Below are positions 34,608-45,520 of a stretch of DNA of 64,000 nt, piece after piece (within the stretch, counting starts at the first letter, position 1; each line of letters opens with the position of its first letter). The stretch is taken from contig CANJKZ010000064.1 in assembly GCA_947471745.1 (NCBI GenBank), positions 1,211,501-1,275,500 on the forward strand. Direction: 5' to 3'. The stretch comes from Closterium sp. Naga37s-1 (lineage: Eukaryota; Streptophyta; Zygnematophyceae; Desmidiales; Closteriaceae). The notes below the pieces were generated by a model, which was given only the letters and a program-made list of their open reading frames with translations, searched no databases and was not told where the DNA came from. A program made the translations under genes and the position numbers.

Positions 34608-35745
34608 ATGGAAGAAACCGCCGCTACAGCCGCCGCAACGTCCAGCGCAGAACCAGCTCCCGCCGCTTCCGATCAACCCACGGATGCGGCTCCCTTGTTA
34701 GGAGCGCCGCAGCGCGCGGGGCATCGCACGATTCTCATGGCGCTGGACTGCTCCGACAGCAGCTGGGCCGCGCTGCGGTGGGCCCTCGAGAACGTCGTGC
34801 GGCCGCCCCACGACCGGCTCGTGCTCATGTCCGCCGTGGCACCCGTGGTTTCGTACACTGGCATGACCGGCCGGCCAGGTCAGCCGAGACACGCCTTCTT
34901 TCGACGTGGTGATTGTTGTTGCTGCTGCCGCTGTTGCTGTTATAGTTGTGGTGGCTGCTGTTATGGTGGTGGTCATCGTTTTCTTGGGTTCCTATTTTTT
35001 CCCAGATCGCGTGCGTGCGTGTGTGGGTGGGAAGGTGTGTGTTTGTTAATTTCTCATGGCTACCACGTCCTTCGTAATTCGTAACGTGCGTCTTTCTTGC
35101 GTGGCCGTGCGCCGCGTTCTCGCGCGCGCGCGCCCCTCGCGTGTGGGTGCAGGCATGCATCTGAGCGACTCGTTCGTGAAGGACGAGAGTCACCGCCGCA
35201 AGTCGTCCGCCCTGGCCCTGCTCAACCGAGCTCGCGCCGCCTGTGCTGAACATCAGGTCACCATCCCCTCCCTGCACCCCTCCCTGCCTCCCTGTCTCCC
35301 TGCCCCCCTCCCTGCCCCCCGCCCCACCCCCCCTGCCTCGCTCCCTGCCCTTCCTCCCCCTCTCCCTGCCTCTCTGCCCCCCTCCCTGCCTCCCTGCATC
35401 CCCCCGTTCCTGCCTCCCTCCCTGCCCTCCCTGCCTTCCCTGCCCCTCTCCCTGCCTCCCTGCCTGGCTTTCCTACCTTAGTCCGTCTGCCTCGCTCCCA
35501 CCCTCCTTCCCTTTGTCCCTTTGTTTCTGCCTGCCTGCGCTTCCTATCTCCTCTCCATGCCCCCGTGCTTTGTCCAGTCTTAGCTCCTCGCCTCCTTCCT
35601 TTCCCTTAGTGTCTCCGATGCTGCTCTTGTATCGTTCTTCTGCAGTCGTACAGATATGTACGAATGTACGTGTCTGTGCAGAACTGCAAGACTGAACTTG
35701 ACGTGTCATGGCATGGCCTGGGCATGAGCATGGCCGTGGCATGAT

Positions 35746-35776
<31 letters not shown>

Positions 35777-35777
35777 G

Positions 35778-35817
<40 letters not shown>

Positions 35818-35821
35818 ATGG

Positions 35822-35856
<35 letters not shown>

Positions 35857-35857
35857 G

Positions 35858-35900
<43 letters not shown>

Positions 35901-36772
35901 GTGGGCATGCATGGCATGGCACGGCATGGGCATCAGGTGGAAGCGGAGGTGCGGGTGCACACGGGGGATGCGCGCACAGCAGTGGTGGAGCTGGCCTCTG
36001 AAGTGGCCGCTGACCTCGTCATCGTCGGCAGCCGCGGCCATGGCCCGCTGCAGAGGTGCCCGGGGCACAGGGGGAGAGGGGGGCCAGGGGGGCAGCGGGG
36101 CAGGGGGAAAGAGGGGCAGGGGGGGCAGGGGGAAGAGGGGCAGGGGGCAGGAGGGAAAGTGGGATGGGAGAGGGTAGGGAAGGAAGAGTGGAACTTGGAA
36201 AAGGGTGGCGGGGGTATAGTTGGGGAACTGGGGGGTTAAGGGGTGGGGGGATGTGGAGGCAGTGGGAAGGAGGGAGAAAGTAGGGGGATAGCGTGAGGGC
36301 TGAAGGAAGGTCGGGGGTCTTCATGTACTTCTCTTCTTTCTGTCCCCCTTGCCGCGCAATTCATTAAGTCACTTCCCGCGCTCCTCTTCCTCCCAAAATT
36401 ACACCTTCATTTGATTGCCCCTCTGTGCCTCCCTCCCTGTCACGTCAATCCCATGGGATCCTGTGGCCACACCTTTGGTTCCTGTGCTGTCTTGCTCCTG
36501 CCAGGCTGCTGCTGGGGAGTGTATCAGAGTACTGTGTGCACCACTGCACCATGCCTGTTCTAGTCTACCGCCCTGCCACTGCTGCTGCCAAGATGGCTGC
36601 GGCCGCTTCTACTGCAGGAGTTGAGGAAAAGAGAGAACCGGAATCTACGGCTGCTGATGAGGCTGCTGATGCGGCTGGGGAGGCTGCTGGGGAGGCTGCT
36701 GGGGAGGCGGGGGGGGCTCCCGCAGAGCCCACCACAGAGCAACCTGCGGCCACGGATAAAAAGACCGATTAG
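34608..36772 (+). CDS. Universal stress protein (USP) domain protein, 253 aa
   Basis: Exons 34608-34878, 35153-35256, 35937-36055, 36505-36772, all in phase. After a ~42-residue Ala/Thr-rich leader the domain starts RTILMALDCSDSSWAALRWA, with the Asp after beta-1 that contacts the nucleotide. MHLSDSFVKDESHRRKSSAL and VRVHTGDARTAVVELASE follow. DLVIVGSRGHGPLQRLLLGS gives the full ATP-binding signature G-x2-G-x9-G-S (G156, G159, G169), so this is the ATP-binding USP subclass. The last strand is PVLVYRP. A C-terminal ~60-residue Ala/Glu/Pro tail is unusual. USPs are soluble stress-response proteins, often acting as dimers; the role here is inferred from family only. Confidence 0.93.
35724..35930. 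repeat. (GGGCAT)n array in USP intron 2
   Basis: Two blocks of GGGCAT hexamers, both with single GCGCAT variants at equivalent places, which suggests a higher-order duplication. The array ends at the exon 3 acceptor (GGGCATCAG|GTGGAAG), so its last unit provides the sequence leading into the AG. Confidence 0.94.
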
Positions 36773-37545
36773 AACAGCGTGGCGTGGATACAGTAAGTTT
36801 GTTAGCATGAATAGTGTAACATAACCAGGGGGTTCTCGATTGCGTTGCGCTTAGTGTTTTGTTCGTCGTGCCATAATAGAGTTCGCTTTTTAGAACTTGG
36901 ACCCCTCCTGAGCAGGAAGCAAATTAGGGTACCAAATTTCTTCCCCGAGTGTTTTTTTTCTCCGTTTCTGTATAATTAGCCTAATTACACAACAGGGACT
37001 TCACCAGAGCAGACGCGTCCCAAACATCCTAACGACAACCACCGTAAATATAGACTCCAGCCCTGATGCTTGGTGAAGTATTACCAATATTGTTCCACGT
37101 GCTTGAGAGAGGCCATCATTGGTTGTGCATGTTTTCTATGTTCATCATATTTTGCATTTCTGGTCATATTTGTACACCGCTTCTCCACCGGAATTTGTTG
37201 GATCGAAAACTCAAACGAGACACGGCAACAGTTGCCGCGAATTTTTTCCCATCTTGTGGACCCGATCCGAGTCCATGGCTGCCTGAAAGCTTGTTAGGTT
37301 AGGATCTTACCTGCATTTACGAGGGCCCGGCACACGCTTATTCTTCGCGACGAGGCGTTATGCCCTGTCGTTTATAATCTTGAAAAGTCCTTATCAGCGC
37401 ATTAGTCGTTTGTCAGATTGGACCAACTACTGGTCAAGCGGCAAGCACGGCTCCTTAGATCGCCGTGGATCATATCTCTTCGACTCATATTCTTCTGCGT
37501 TTCTCACTAGTCCTTTACTTTCGCTCGCTATATTCGTTTCTGCCG
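36773..37545. other. Intergenic region between USP and kinase genes
   Basis: About 770 bp with the 3' flank of the USP gene and the 5' region of the kinase gene. Mostly A/T-rich. No supported ORF or repeat. Confidence 0.6.
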
Positions 37546-40500
37546 ATGGAATCGGCACAAGAACATGCCACCGAGCCTGATTCGCAACCCAAGAAGCGAA
37601 AATTCTCCCCCATCCGCTGGGATCCAGACGGCCAATCAGCAGCTGCCACGCGGCCAATCTCCGTCATAAGGCACCGTAAGGATCCGATTCGTCCCGCCTC
37701 CGCATCCTCTTCCCCTTCCGCTCCATCTCCCCCCCCGTCCTCCACCTCCTCTGCGCATCGATCCCCCCTACCCACGCTTGCTTCCGCAAGAACTCCGCCT
37801 GCTGCCGACCGGGCGGAAGCGCAACGCTCGCCGCTCGGGGGCTCTCCGGCGCGCAGTGCGCATCTGCGCTTGTCTGCGCAAGATAGGCCATCTCCGCTCA
37901 GTGGTGGCAGGCGCGCGGAAGAAGAGGAAAAGAGCGCGCCCGCAAGTGCGGGTGAAGCCGCGGGAGGCGCGGAAGGTGGTCAGGCGGCGGAGAGGGAAGC
38001 TGCGGGGAATGGAGGGGGAGATGGCAGGGTGGGCGCAAGCGGAGGCGGTCGGGGGGGAAGCGGGCTAGGGGGGAGAGTGCGCAAGCTGGTGCGGGAACGG
38101 CGGGAGGAGCGCTCGGCAACCCCGGAGATCGTAGCGCGCGGGGAAACTGGCGGGGGAGAGTCGGGGGAAGCGGAGAGACAGGGGAAAACGGGGTGTGCGA
38201 GTGGGAAGGACGCGGGAGAGGGGAAAGGAGAGGGAGGAGGGGAGGAGGGAGGGCGGGAAGGGAGGGTTGGAGGGGAGAGCGAGATAAGAAGCAGGCGAAG
38301 ATGGGGGGGAAAGGCGGCGGATAAGGGGAAAGTGGGGGAAGAGGTGGCGCGGGAGGAAGGGGCGCGGAAGAATGGGGAAGGGGAGGAAAGGTGGGAAGGA
38401 GGGAAGGAGGGTACGGGGAGTATAAAGGAGGAAGAGGAAGGGGGTTCAAGTAGGAAAGAGTCAAAGGCGGAGAGGAGGGCAAGAAAAGGTAACGAAGGGG
38501 GGAATGGGGAGGAAGAGGTGGATGAGAGGGAGGATAGTAAAGGGCGGAAGCGAGTGAAAAGGGGAGATAGTGATAAGAGGAGGGGTGATGACGACGCGGG
38601 GAAGGGTGCCGCAGAGAAGGAAAGGAAGCGTGGGGCGGAGAGTAGGAAGGATGTAAAGGTTACTGGCGGTAGTGACAGCAACCGAGGTGATAGCAACGCT
38701 GATACTGCTGATAACGCTCAAGGGGCTGATAACGCTGAAGGCGCTCATACTCCCAATGGTGATGACAACGGGGATACGCAGGAGGAGGAGAAGGGAGAGA
38801 AGGACGAGGGGAAGGAGGAAAAGGTGGAGGGAGAGGAGGATGAGGATGATGAGGAGGAGGAGGAGGAGGAGAAGGATGATGATGAGGAGGAGGAGGAGGG
38901 TGGGTTTGTGGAGTTTGACGAGCAGGAGAGGCGGATTCCCAAGTCGCTGCGCGGGATTGATCAGCAGGGCTCCATGATGGGGTTGCTGGGTAACAGATGG
39001 GCGCGGGAGAATGATGGTGACGGGGGTTCTGATGGTGGCGGTGGTGGTGGTGATGGTGGTGGTGGTGAGAGGGTAGGAGATAGAAATGGTAGAAAGGGGG
39101 AACCCAAGGCGAGTATAAAGGGGAAGAGCAAGGCGAAAGGGAGGGGCGGGGGACAGCACGAGAGGCGCGAGAAGCGGAGGAGAAAGCGGGGCAGGAGTAG
39201 CAGCAGCAGCAGTGCCAGCAGCAGTGCCAGCAGCAGCAGCGACAGCAGCAGCGGCAGCAGCAGCAGTAGCAGCGGCGGCAGTGGCGGCAGCAATGACAGG
39301 CGTGGCAAGGGCGGTAAGAAGGGCGTGGGCAGACATGGCTCAAGGCGAGATGCCGCAGAGAGGCAGGGGGCAGAGAGGCAGGAGGAAGGGAAGGAGAAGG
39401 AAAAGAAGCAGGAGGCAGGGCGGCAGGAGGAAGCGGGGCAGTCAGCAGGGAAGCAGGAGGCAGGAGGGAAGAGGCAGGAGGCAGAGAGGCAGCAGCAGCA
39501 GCAGGAGGAGGAGGCCGAGAGTGAGTACGAGCGGGAGCTGAACCGACGAGAGCTAGAGGAGCTGGCGAACGGCGTGGGGGATGGCGGGGGCAGTGGGGAC
39601 GAGCAAGGCAGCATGGCCATGCGGGACAGTGACGAGGAGGAGGAGGAGGGGGAGGGGGAGGCGGAGAGGGATGACGAGAGAGGGTATTACGGAGAGAGGA
39701 GGGCTGGGAGGGGTGGTGGATACAGGGGGGGCGGGCGAGGGGAGGGGCGGTGGTGGAGCCGGGAGAGTGATGAGAGTGGGGATAGCGATGGCAGTGGGGG
39801 GGGGGGGGGGGGTGGGGATAACCCGAGGGGACGGGGGAGAGCAGGCAGGGGAGGGACAGCAGACAGAGCCCGGGGGGGCGGCCGGGACAATAGGGACGAG
39901 CGGGACGGGAGAGAGGAGAGAGAGGAGCAGGATGAGCAGGGCGCAAGGGATAGGTCCGTGGCAGTGGCGGTGGCCGCAGCGACGGCGGCAGCAGCAGCAG
40001 CCAAGGGCGGGGAGGCGGCAGGCGTGGCAGGGTTCATCTCTCTGCTCCGCAGCAGCGGGGGGTGCCGCAGCGTGGACGAATTCGAACGCCTGAACCGCAT
40101 CGACGAGGGCACCTACGGCGTGGTATACCGCGCGCGCGACAAGAAGACCGGGCGGGTGGTGGCGCTCAAAAAGGTCAAGATGGAGCGGGAGAAGGAGGGG
40201 TTTCCGTTGACGTCCCTCCGCGAGATCAACATTCTGCTGTCGCTGCATCACGAGGCGGTGGTGGGCGTGTGGGAGGTGGTGGTGGGGAGCAGTGTGGACA
40301 GTATTTTCATGGTGATGGAGTATATGGACCACGATGTGAAGAGTTTGATGGAGAGCATGAAGCACGCGTTCAGCCCCAGCGAGGTCAAGTGCCTCATGCT
40401 GCAGTTGCTCAGTGGGGTCGACTACATGCACGGCAACTGGGTGCTGCACAGGTGGGTGTTGTGGAGGTGCTGGGGGTGCTGGGGGTGGGGGGGAGCTTTG

Positions 40501-43500
40501 TGGGGGTGTTGCAAAGGCGGGCTTTGAGGCGAATCAAAACTCGGCTGCAGCTGCTCAGCGGGGTCGACTACATGCACGACAACTGGGTGCTGCACAGGTG
40601 GGTGTGGTTGGATACGTGAGCAAGCGAGCGAGCGAGTGAGTGAGTGAGTGAGTGAGTGAGCGAGTGAGTGAGTGAGCGAGTGAGTGAGTGAGTGAGTGAG
40701 TGAGTGAGTGAGTGCAGGTGAATGCGTGCATGCAAGAGCTCATCCAGTCGCATGTCTTGTGCCCCTCCCTCACCTCACCTCACCTCACCTCACAACCACC
40801 ATCCTTGCGCCTGCCTTCCCGCCCGCCCACCCTCCTGCACGCGCGCCTTCCTGCCTGCGTGCCTGCGTGCGTTCCCGGTACCTCCGTGGAGCAGGGACCT
40901 AAAGACGTCCAACCTGCTGCTGAAAAACCGCGGCGAGCTCACAGTGTCGTTTGACCCGACCTAAAACTAACACTCTGCGCCACCCCACCCCCCTGGCCTT
41001 CCCCCCCTCCCCCCCCCCCCCCCTTTCCCCCCCCCCCTCCCTCCGCGGAGCAGGGATCTGAAGACGTCCAACCTGCTGCTGAACAACCGCGGCGATTTGA
41101 CGATGAGTTCTTACATCGACTCAAATTCAGCATCCCCCTTCTCTTCTCTCCCCACCCCCTCTGATGGCCCCCTCCGTGGAGCAGGGATCTGAAGACGTCC
41201 AACCTGCTGCTGAACAACCGCGGCGAGCTCAAGATCTGTGACTTTGGTCTCGCACGCCAGTACGGGTCGCCACTGCGCGCCTACACTCACATGGTCGTCA
41301 CGCTCTGGTACAGGTGCGCTGGGGGGAGGGGGAGTGGGGGCGTGGGGGCGGAGGGATGAGGACGCACGCTGTGCGTGAGGGCGTAGGCTTTGGGGCCCCG
41401 CTGTGCGCCTACACGCACATGGCCGTCATGCTCTGGTACATTTTTTAAGGCGCCTCAAAGGCCGTCATGCTCTGGTACATTTTTAAGGCGCCTCAAAAGC
41501 CGTCACGCTCTGGTACATTTTTAAGGCGTCACTGCTCAAAAGCCGTCCCCTGCGTGTCTCGTCTCTGTCCCCCGGTCTGTTCCTTGGTCCCTCGGCCTCT
41601 GCTTCTGTGCCGCCCCAAGCACTGCGTTCCGAGCTTCTTCCAACTGCCTTTGCGTCACTCACACGCACACCCACACGCGCACCCACACGCGCACCCACAC
41701 GCGCACCCACACACACCCCTGTCACCTGACAGAGCACCGGAGCTGCTGCTAGGGGTGCGCAAGTATTCGACGGCGGTGGACATGTGGTCCGTGGGATGCA
41801 TCATGGCTGAGTTTCTCTGCAAGGAGCCGCTGCTGCCGGGCAAGTCCGAACTCGACCAGATCGACAAGGTGCCGTGCTGTGGGATGGCGTGGGATGGTGT
41901 GGGATGGTGTGGGATGGTGTGGGATGGGGTGGGATGGAGTAAGTGGAAGCCTACCGATCAACCCTGACTCCTGCTTGCTCCTTCTCTCTCCTTTTCTTCT
42001 GTCGTTCTCTATCTGGGCCTGCCTCCCTTTCTCCACCTCCCATTCCATCTCCCGCAGTCTATCCCTCCTGCGTTTCCCAACCCTGTCATGCCTGCTTCTC
42101 CCTCCATACTTCCCTCTATCCTCCCTTTCTTCACTGAATGCCTCGTCTTGCCTCCTCCTCACACTTTGTTCTCACGCCTTCTCCTCACAAATCGTCTCCT
42201 TACACATTGTTCTCACACATTGTTCTCACACATTGTTCTCACACATTGTTCTCACACATTGTTCTCACACATTGTTCTCACACATTGTTCTCACACATTG
42301 TTCTCACACATTGTCCTCACGATTTCTCCTTCCTCACCGCCTCAGATATTCAAGCTGCTGGGTACACCCACGGAGAAGATCTGGCCTGAGTTTGCGCAGT
42401 TGCCCAGTGTGAAGCGAGTCAGCTTTGTCCGCCAGCCGTGAGTGTGCCTCTGCTGCACCGCGCACACATACGCATGCACACATGCACGCTTGCACACATG
42501 CACACACACACACATGCACGCACGCACACATGCACGCACGCACACATGCACACACACACACATGCAGGCACGCACACATGCAGGCACGCACGCACACATG
42601 CACACACGCACACATGCACGCACGCACACATGCACGCACGCACACATGCACGCACCCACACATGCAGACACGCACACATGCACGCACGCACACATGCATG
42701 CACGCACGCACACATGCACACACGCACACATGCACGCACGCACACATGCACGCACGCACACATACACGCACGCACACATGCAGGCACGCATGCAGGCACG
42801 CACACATGCACGCACGCACACATGCATGCACGCACGCACACATGCACACATGCACGCACGCACACATGCACGCACGCACACATGCATGCACGCATGCACG
42901 CACGCACACATGCACACACACACACATGCACACACGCACACACGCACGCATGGACACATGCACACATGCACGCTTGCACACATGCACACATGCACGCACG
43001 CACCCATGCACACATGCACACACGCACACATGCACACACGCACACACGCACGCATGGACACATGCACTCATGCACGTACGCACACATGCACACATGCACG
43101 TACGCACACATGCACGTACGCACACATGCATGCACACGAGTGCACACCTGCACGCATGCGCACACTGAGGCATGAACCACACATGTGCACACACAATTGT
43201 GGTGTGCACTGCTGCAGGTATGATGCATGATCATTCACGCATCTGTACGCCACACCACACTTATGTCCAACGCAGCACAACAAACAACACACATGTAGGA
43301 ACACAAGTGCACGTGCACACGTTGTATGTCTGTCAACCAACCCTAAGCAACCAGAATCAACTGCAAGTATGGGGTTGGTTGGATGGTTAGGTTTTCTTTT
43401 GTTTCATACTCCAGTTTCCCGCTCCCTCCCCTGTCACTCCCCAAACCCCTCCCTCCTCCCCCACCACTTCCCCTTCACCTCCACCCTTACCCTCATCCTC

Positions 43501-45031
43501 TCCCCCATCCCCATCCCTCCCCCTCCCCACCATTATCACCCCCACCCCCTCTCTCCCCACGCCCACCCTTACATTCCCATCATCATTCAACCACACCGAC
43601 CCCCCACGAGCAGGTACAACAGGCCGAGGAAGCATTTCCCAGCCGTAGCGTTTGTGTGTTGATCCGACTGAGAAAATCATGTTGTCATTCTCAACCACAC
43701 CGACCCCCCACGAGCAAGCACAACCGGCTGAGAGAGCGCTTCCCCAGCGATAGCGTTTGTGTGTTGAGTCGACTGACAAAATCCTTTTGTCATTCACCCC
43801 CCCCTCCCACCCACGAGCAGGTACAACCGGCTGAGAGAGCTTTTCCCAGCAGTGGCGTTTGTGTGTTGAGCCGACTAAAGTATACTATTGTCATAATGTC
43901 ATTCAACCACCCCCCCCCCCCCTCCCCCCCACGAGCAGGTACAACCGGCTGAGGGAGCGCTTCCCAGCAGTAGCGTTTGGTGGCAAGCCTGCTCTCTCCG
44001 ATGCTGGCTTCGACCTGCTCAACCGCATGCTCACATACGACCCCACCAAGGTACGCTTGCAGGTGCTGCAGGTGCAGGTGCAGGTGCAGGTGCAGAAAGG
44101 TGACTTTTGAGTCGACTCAGAAGGCAAGCCTGCTCTCTCCGATGGTGGCTTTGACCTGCTCAACCGCATGCTCACATACGACCCCACCAAGGTGCGGTTA
44201 TTATGGGTGCACGCATGCGATGTGTGCATGTTTAAGACCTATGCGTGCATGCAAAGCACATGTGTGTGCATGCGAAGAGCCTGTGTGAGCATGCAAAAAA
44301 GCTGTGTGTGCATTTGATATGTGGGGGTGTTTGCGCTTGTGTCCACATTTTTAAAGAGGAGCGAGGGTTAGGGGTGGGGGTCGGGAAGGGCTGGACGCTG
44401 CGGTGTGTCTTTCACCTGAGTTAACATCCCATCCCATCCCATTACTTACAGCCAAGCCATTCTTCCACTGTCTTTTCAGTGGGAGGCTTCTAGGCTGTTT
44501 TCTGTTGAACGCGTGTGTAGTGTATTCTGCTGCATCTGCTGCATCCGCTGTAAGTGGTGAAATCATGATCAATACCGTATGGTCTCTCCTCTCCCCCTTG
44601 CCTTTCGGCTTGCCTATCCTCTCCCCCTTTCCGTTCTGCTCCCCCTGCCGTGCACCAGCGCATCACAGCAGCAGAGGCACTGCAGCATGAGTGGTTCAGA
44701 GAGGTGCCTCTTCCCAAGGCTCAGGAGCTCATGGTCAGTCCCCACCGTACCCTACCCTAACCCACCTTGCCTGCCTGCATCTTGTCGCTGATTCGGTACC
44801 ATGTGTTTGCTTACCTTAAAATGACAGTGCATGCTTACTGCTTTTTTATTCCCTTCTCTCCCTGCTATTGCATGGCAGCCTACATTCCCAGGGCGTAATG
44901 AGCAGGACAGGCGGTTGAGAAGGCTGCAGCGCAGCCCAGACCCCCTCAAACTGAAGGGCGCTCAGAATGATCCAGCCATGGGAATGGTGTTTCCTAGTAA
45001 TGCAGGAGTGCTGGGCCACAACGCTTATTAA
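37546..45031 (+). CDS. CDKG/CDK11-type cyclin-dependent kinase, ~1200 aa
   Basis: Exons 37546-40451, 41185-41313, 41733-41868, 42346-42437, 43939-44050, 44659-44733, 44879-45031, all in phase. The N-terminal ~845 residues are low complexity (Glu/Gly/Arg/Lys-rich, acidic runs, Ser runs after [11 protein letters not shown]). Kinase domain from F846: Gly loop EGTYGVVY, catalytic Lys875, cyclin-binding helix PLTSLRE (887-893, the CDKG/PITSLRE-family signature), [15 protein letters not shown] (968-970, split by intron 1), DFG (988-990), T-loop Thr near [14 protein letters not shown] (1003/1008), and [11 protein letters not shown]. The domain closes with [14 protein letters not shown] and the protein with GVLGHNAY. 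In plants CDKGs pair with cyclin L and act in splicing and meiosis; the same role is inferred. Exons 1, 2 and 5 have partial duplicate copies nearby (listed separately); the chosen exons are the only ones that keep the kinase sequence continuous. Confidence 0.92.
40399..40607 (+). repeat. D-P-D: duplicated 3' end of kinase exon 1
   Basis: The segment coding LLSGVDYMH(G/D)NWVLHR plus the donor (CACAG|GTGGGTG) occurs at 40399-40461 and again at 40544-40607. A degenerate palindrome (CTTTGAGGCGAATCAAAA) lies at about 40522-40539, just before the second copy. The second copy has its own donor but no upstream acceptor of its own in the model. Confidence 0.9.
40614..40716. repeat. (GAGT)n microsatellite
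   Basis: GAGT/GAGC tetramers in intron 1 of the kinase gene, directly after the duplicated exon 1 end. Open frames of the [10 protein letters not shown] type on the minus strand are artefacts. Confidence 0.94.
40880..41313 (+). repeat. Triplicated 5' part of kinase exon 2
   Basis: Acceptor plus exon start (GGAGCAG|GGA(T/C)CT(G/A)AAGACG, coding DLKTSNLLL) occurs at ~40880-40942, ~41038-41096 and 41171-41313. Only the third continues into [12 protein letters not shown]. The first two break off after the codons for NNRGE, where degenerate inverted sequences follow (GTTTGACCCGACCTAAAAC; ATTTGACGATGAG...ATCGACTCAAAT). Confidence 0.92.
41421..41547 (+). repeat. Three tandem D-P units derived from the end of kinase exon 2
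   Basis: A 19-bp host piece (GCCGTCATGCTCTGGTACA, from the exon coding VVTLWY) alternates with TTTTTAAGGCGCCTCAAAA. Copies of the palindrome are at 41441-41459, 41480-41498 and 41518-41541 (the last with a small insertion). A longer relic of the exon end (CTGTGCGCCTACACGCACAT) precedes them at 41401. All lie in intron 2. Confidence 0.93.
42195..42325 (+). repeat. 13-bp minisatellite TTGTTCTCACACA
   Basis: About nine tandem copies in the intron before kinase exon 4 (from 42346). The array is pyrimidine-rich on the transcript strand and ends about 25 bp before the acceptor. Confidence 0.93.
42466..43135. repeat. Long CACACATG/CACGCACG array
   Basis: About 670 bp of imperfect alternating purine-pyrimidine repeat (ACACATGCACGC, ACGCACGCACACATGC) in intron 4 of the kinase gene. 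It gives long Thr-His and Cys-Val open frames in all readings; none is a gene. Such sequence can adopt Z-DNA in principle. Confidence 0.95.
43583..43987 (+). repeat. Quadruplicated 5' part of kinase exon 5
   Basis: Four tandem copies (~105 bp period) of intron end + CACGAGCAG|GTACAAC + exon start coding [13 protein letters not shown], at about 43583, 43686, 43790 and 43895. The first three end at GCGTTT and pass into imperfect palindromes (GTTGATCCGACTGAGAAAAT; GTTGAGTCGACTGACAAAAT; GTTGAGCCGACTAAAG). Only the fourth continues (GGTGGCAAGCCT). In the second copy the acceptor is damaged (GAGCAAGCACAAC). Confidence 0.93.
43982..44197 (+). repeat. D-P-D: duplicated 3' part of kinase exon 5
   Basis: GGCAAGCCTGCTCTCTCCGA through ACCCCACCAAG|GT occurs at 43982-44054 and 44123-44197. 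The palindrome ACTTTTGAGTCGACTCAGAA (centre GTCGAC, one mismatch) directly precedes the second copy (44103-44122). The second copy keeps a GT donor, so an alternative 3' exon end is possible. Confidence 0.92.
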
Positions 45032-45520
45032 CATTGAATATGTATGTTAGCATGGGAATGGTTTACCCATACAGTAGCATCCATCAAGTCAATACAGTGG
45101 GTCAAAATTCAAGACAGCACACAATATACGTTTTCCATTGATAGGATAGGAACTGGGCAGGAGCAGAAAACCTCATTAGTAGACTCAAAAGAATGAGCAG
45201 ACTGACAAGTAAAAGATGTACACATGCTGGTCCTGGCAGATGTCCAAACGCTGAGACTGTAACTCTACACAACCACTATCCTGTGCAAACGCCATCATAG
45301 ATCCATCCACTCACACACAACTCCTCCATCCGCCATACACCCTTTGCCTCCCTCACACCAAAAGTCCACCTCCAGAACCGTCAAAAGCTGAGACCATCTT
45401 GTTCTGCTGAATCAGGAATCAGGATCAATACACGTGCTGCTGACGCTGGAGAACCTTCAGAAAGAGAACCATGAACAAAGAATCATGCACGAACCATGCA
45501 TGAGGCACGCATGAACTGCT
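45032..45520. other. Shared 3' region of two convergent genes
   Basis: About 490 bp between the kinase stop (+) and the A20/AN1 stop (-). Moderately A/T-rich. No ORF or repeat supported; presumably both 3' UTRs. Confidence 0.6.

Noticed and set aside
42425..43234. Thr-His and Cys-Val open frames of 240-290 codons
   Set aside because: Translations of a CACACATG/CACG array within a kinase intron.
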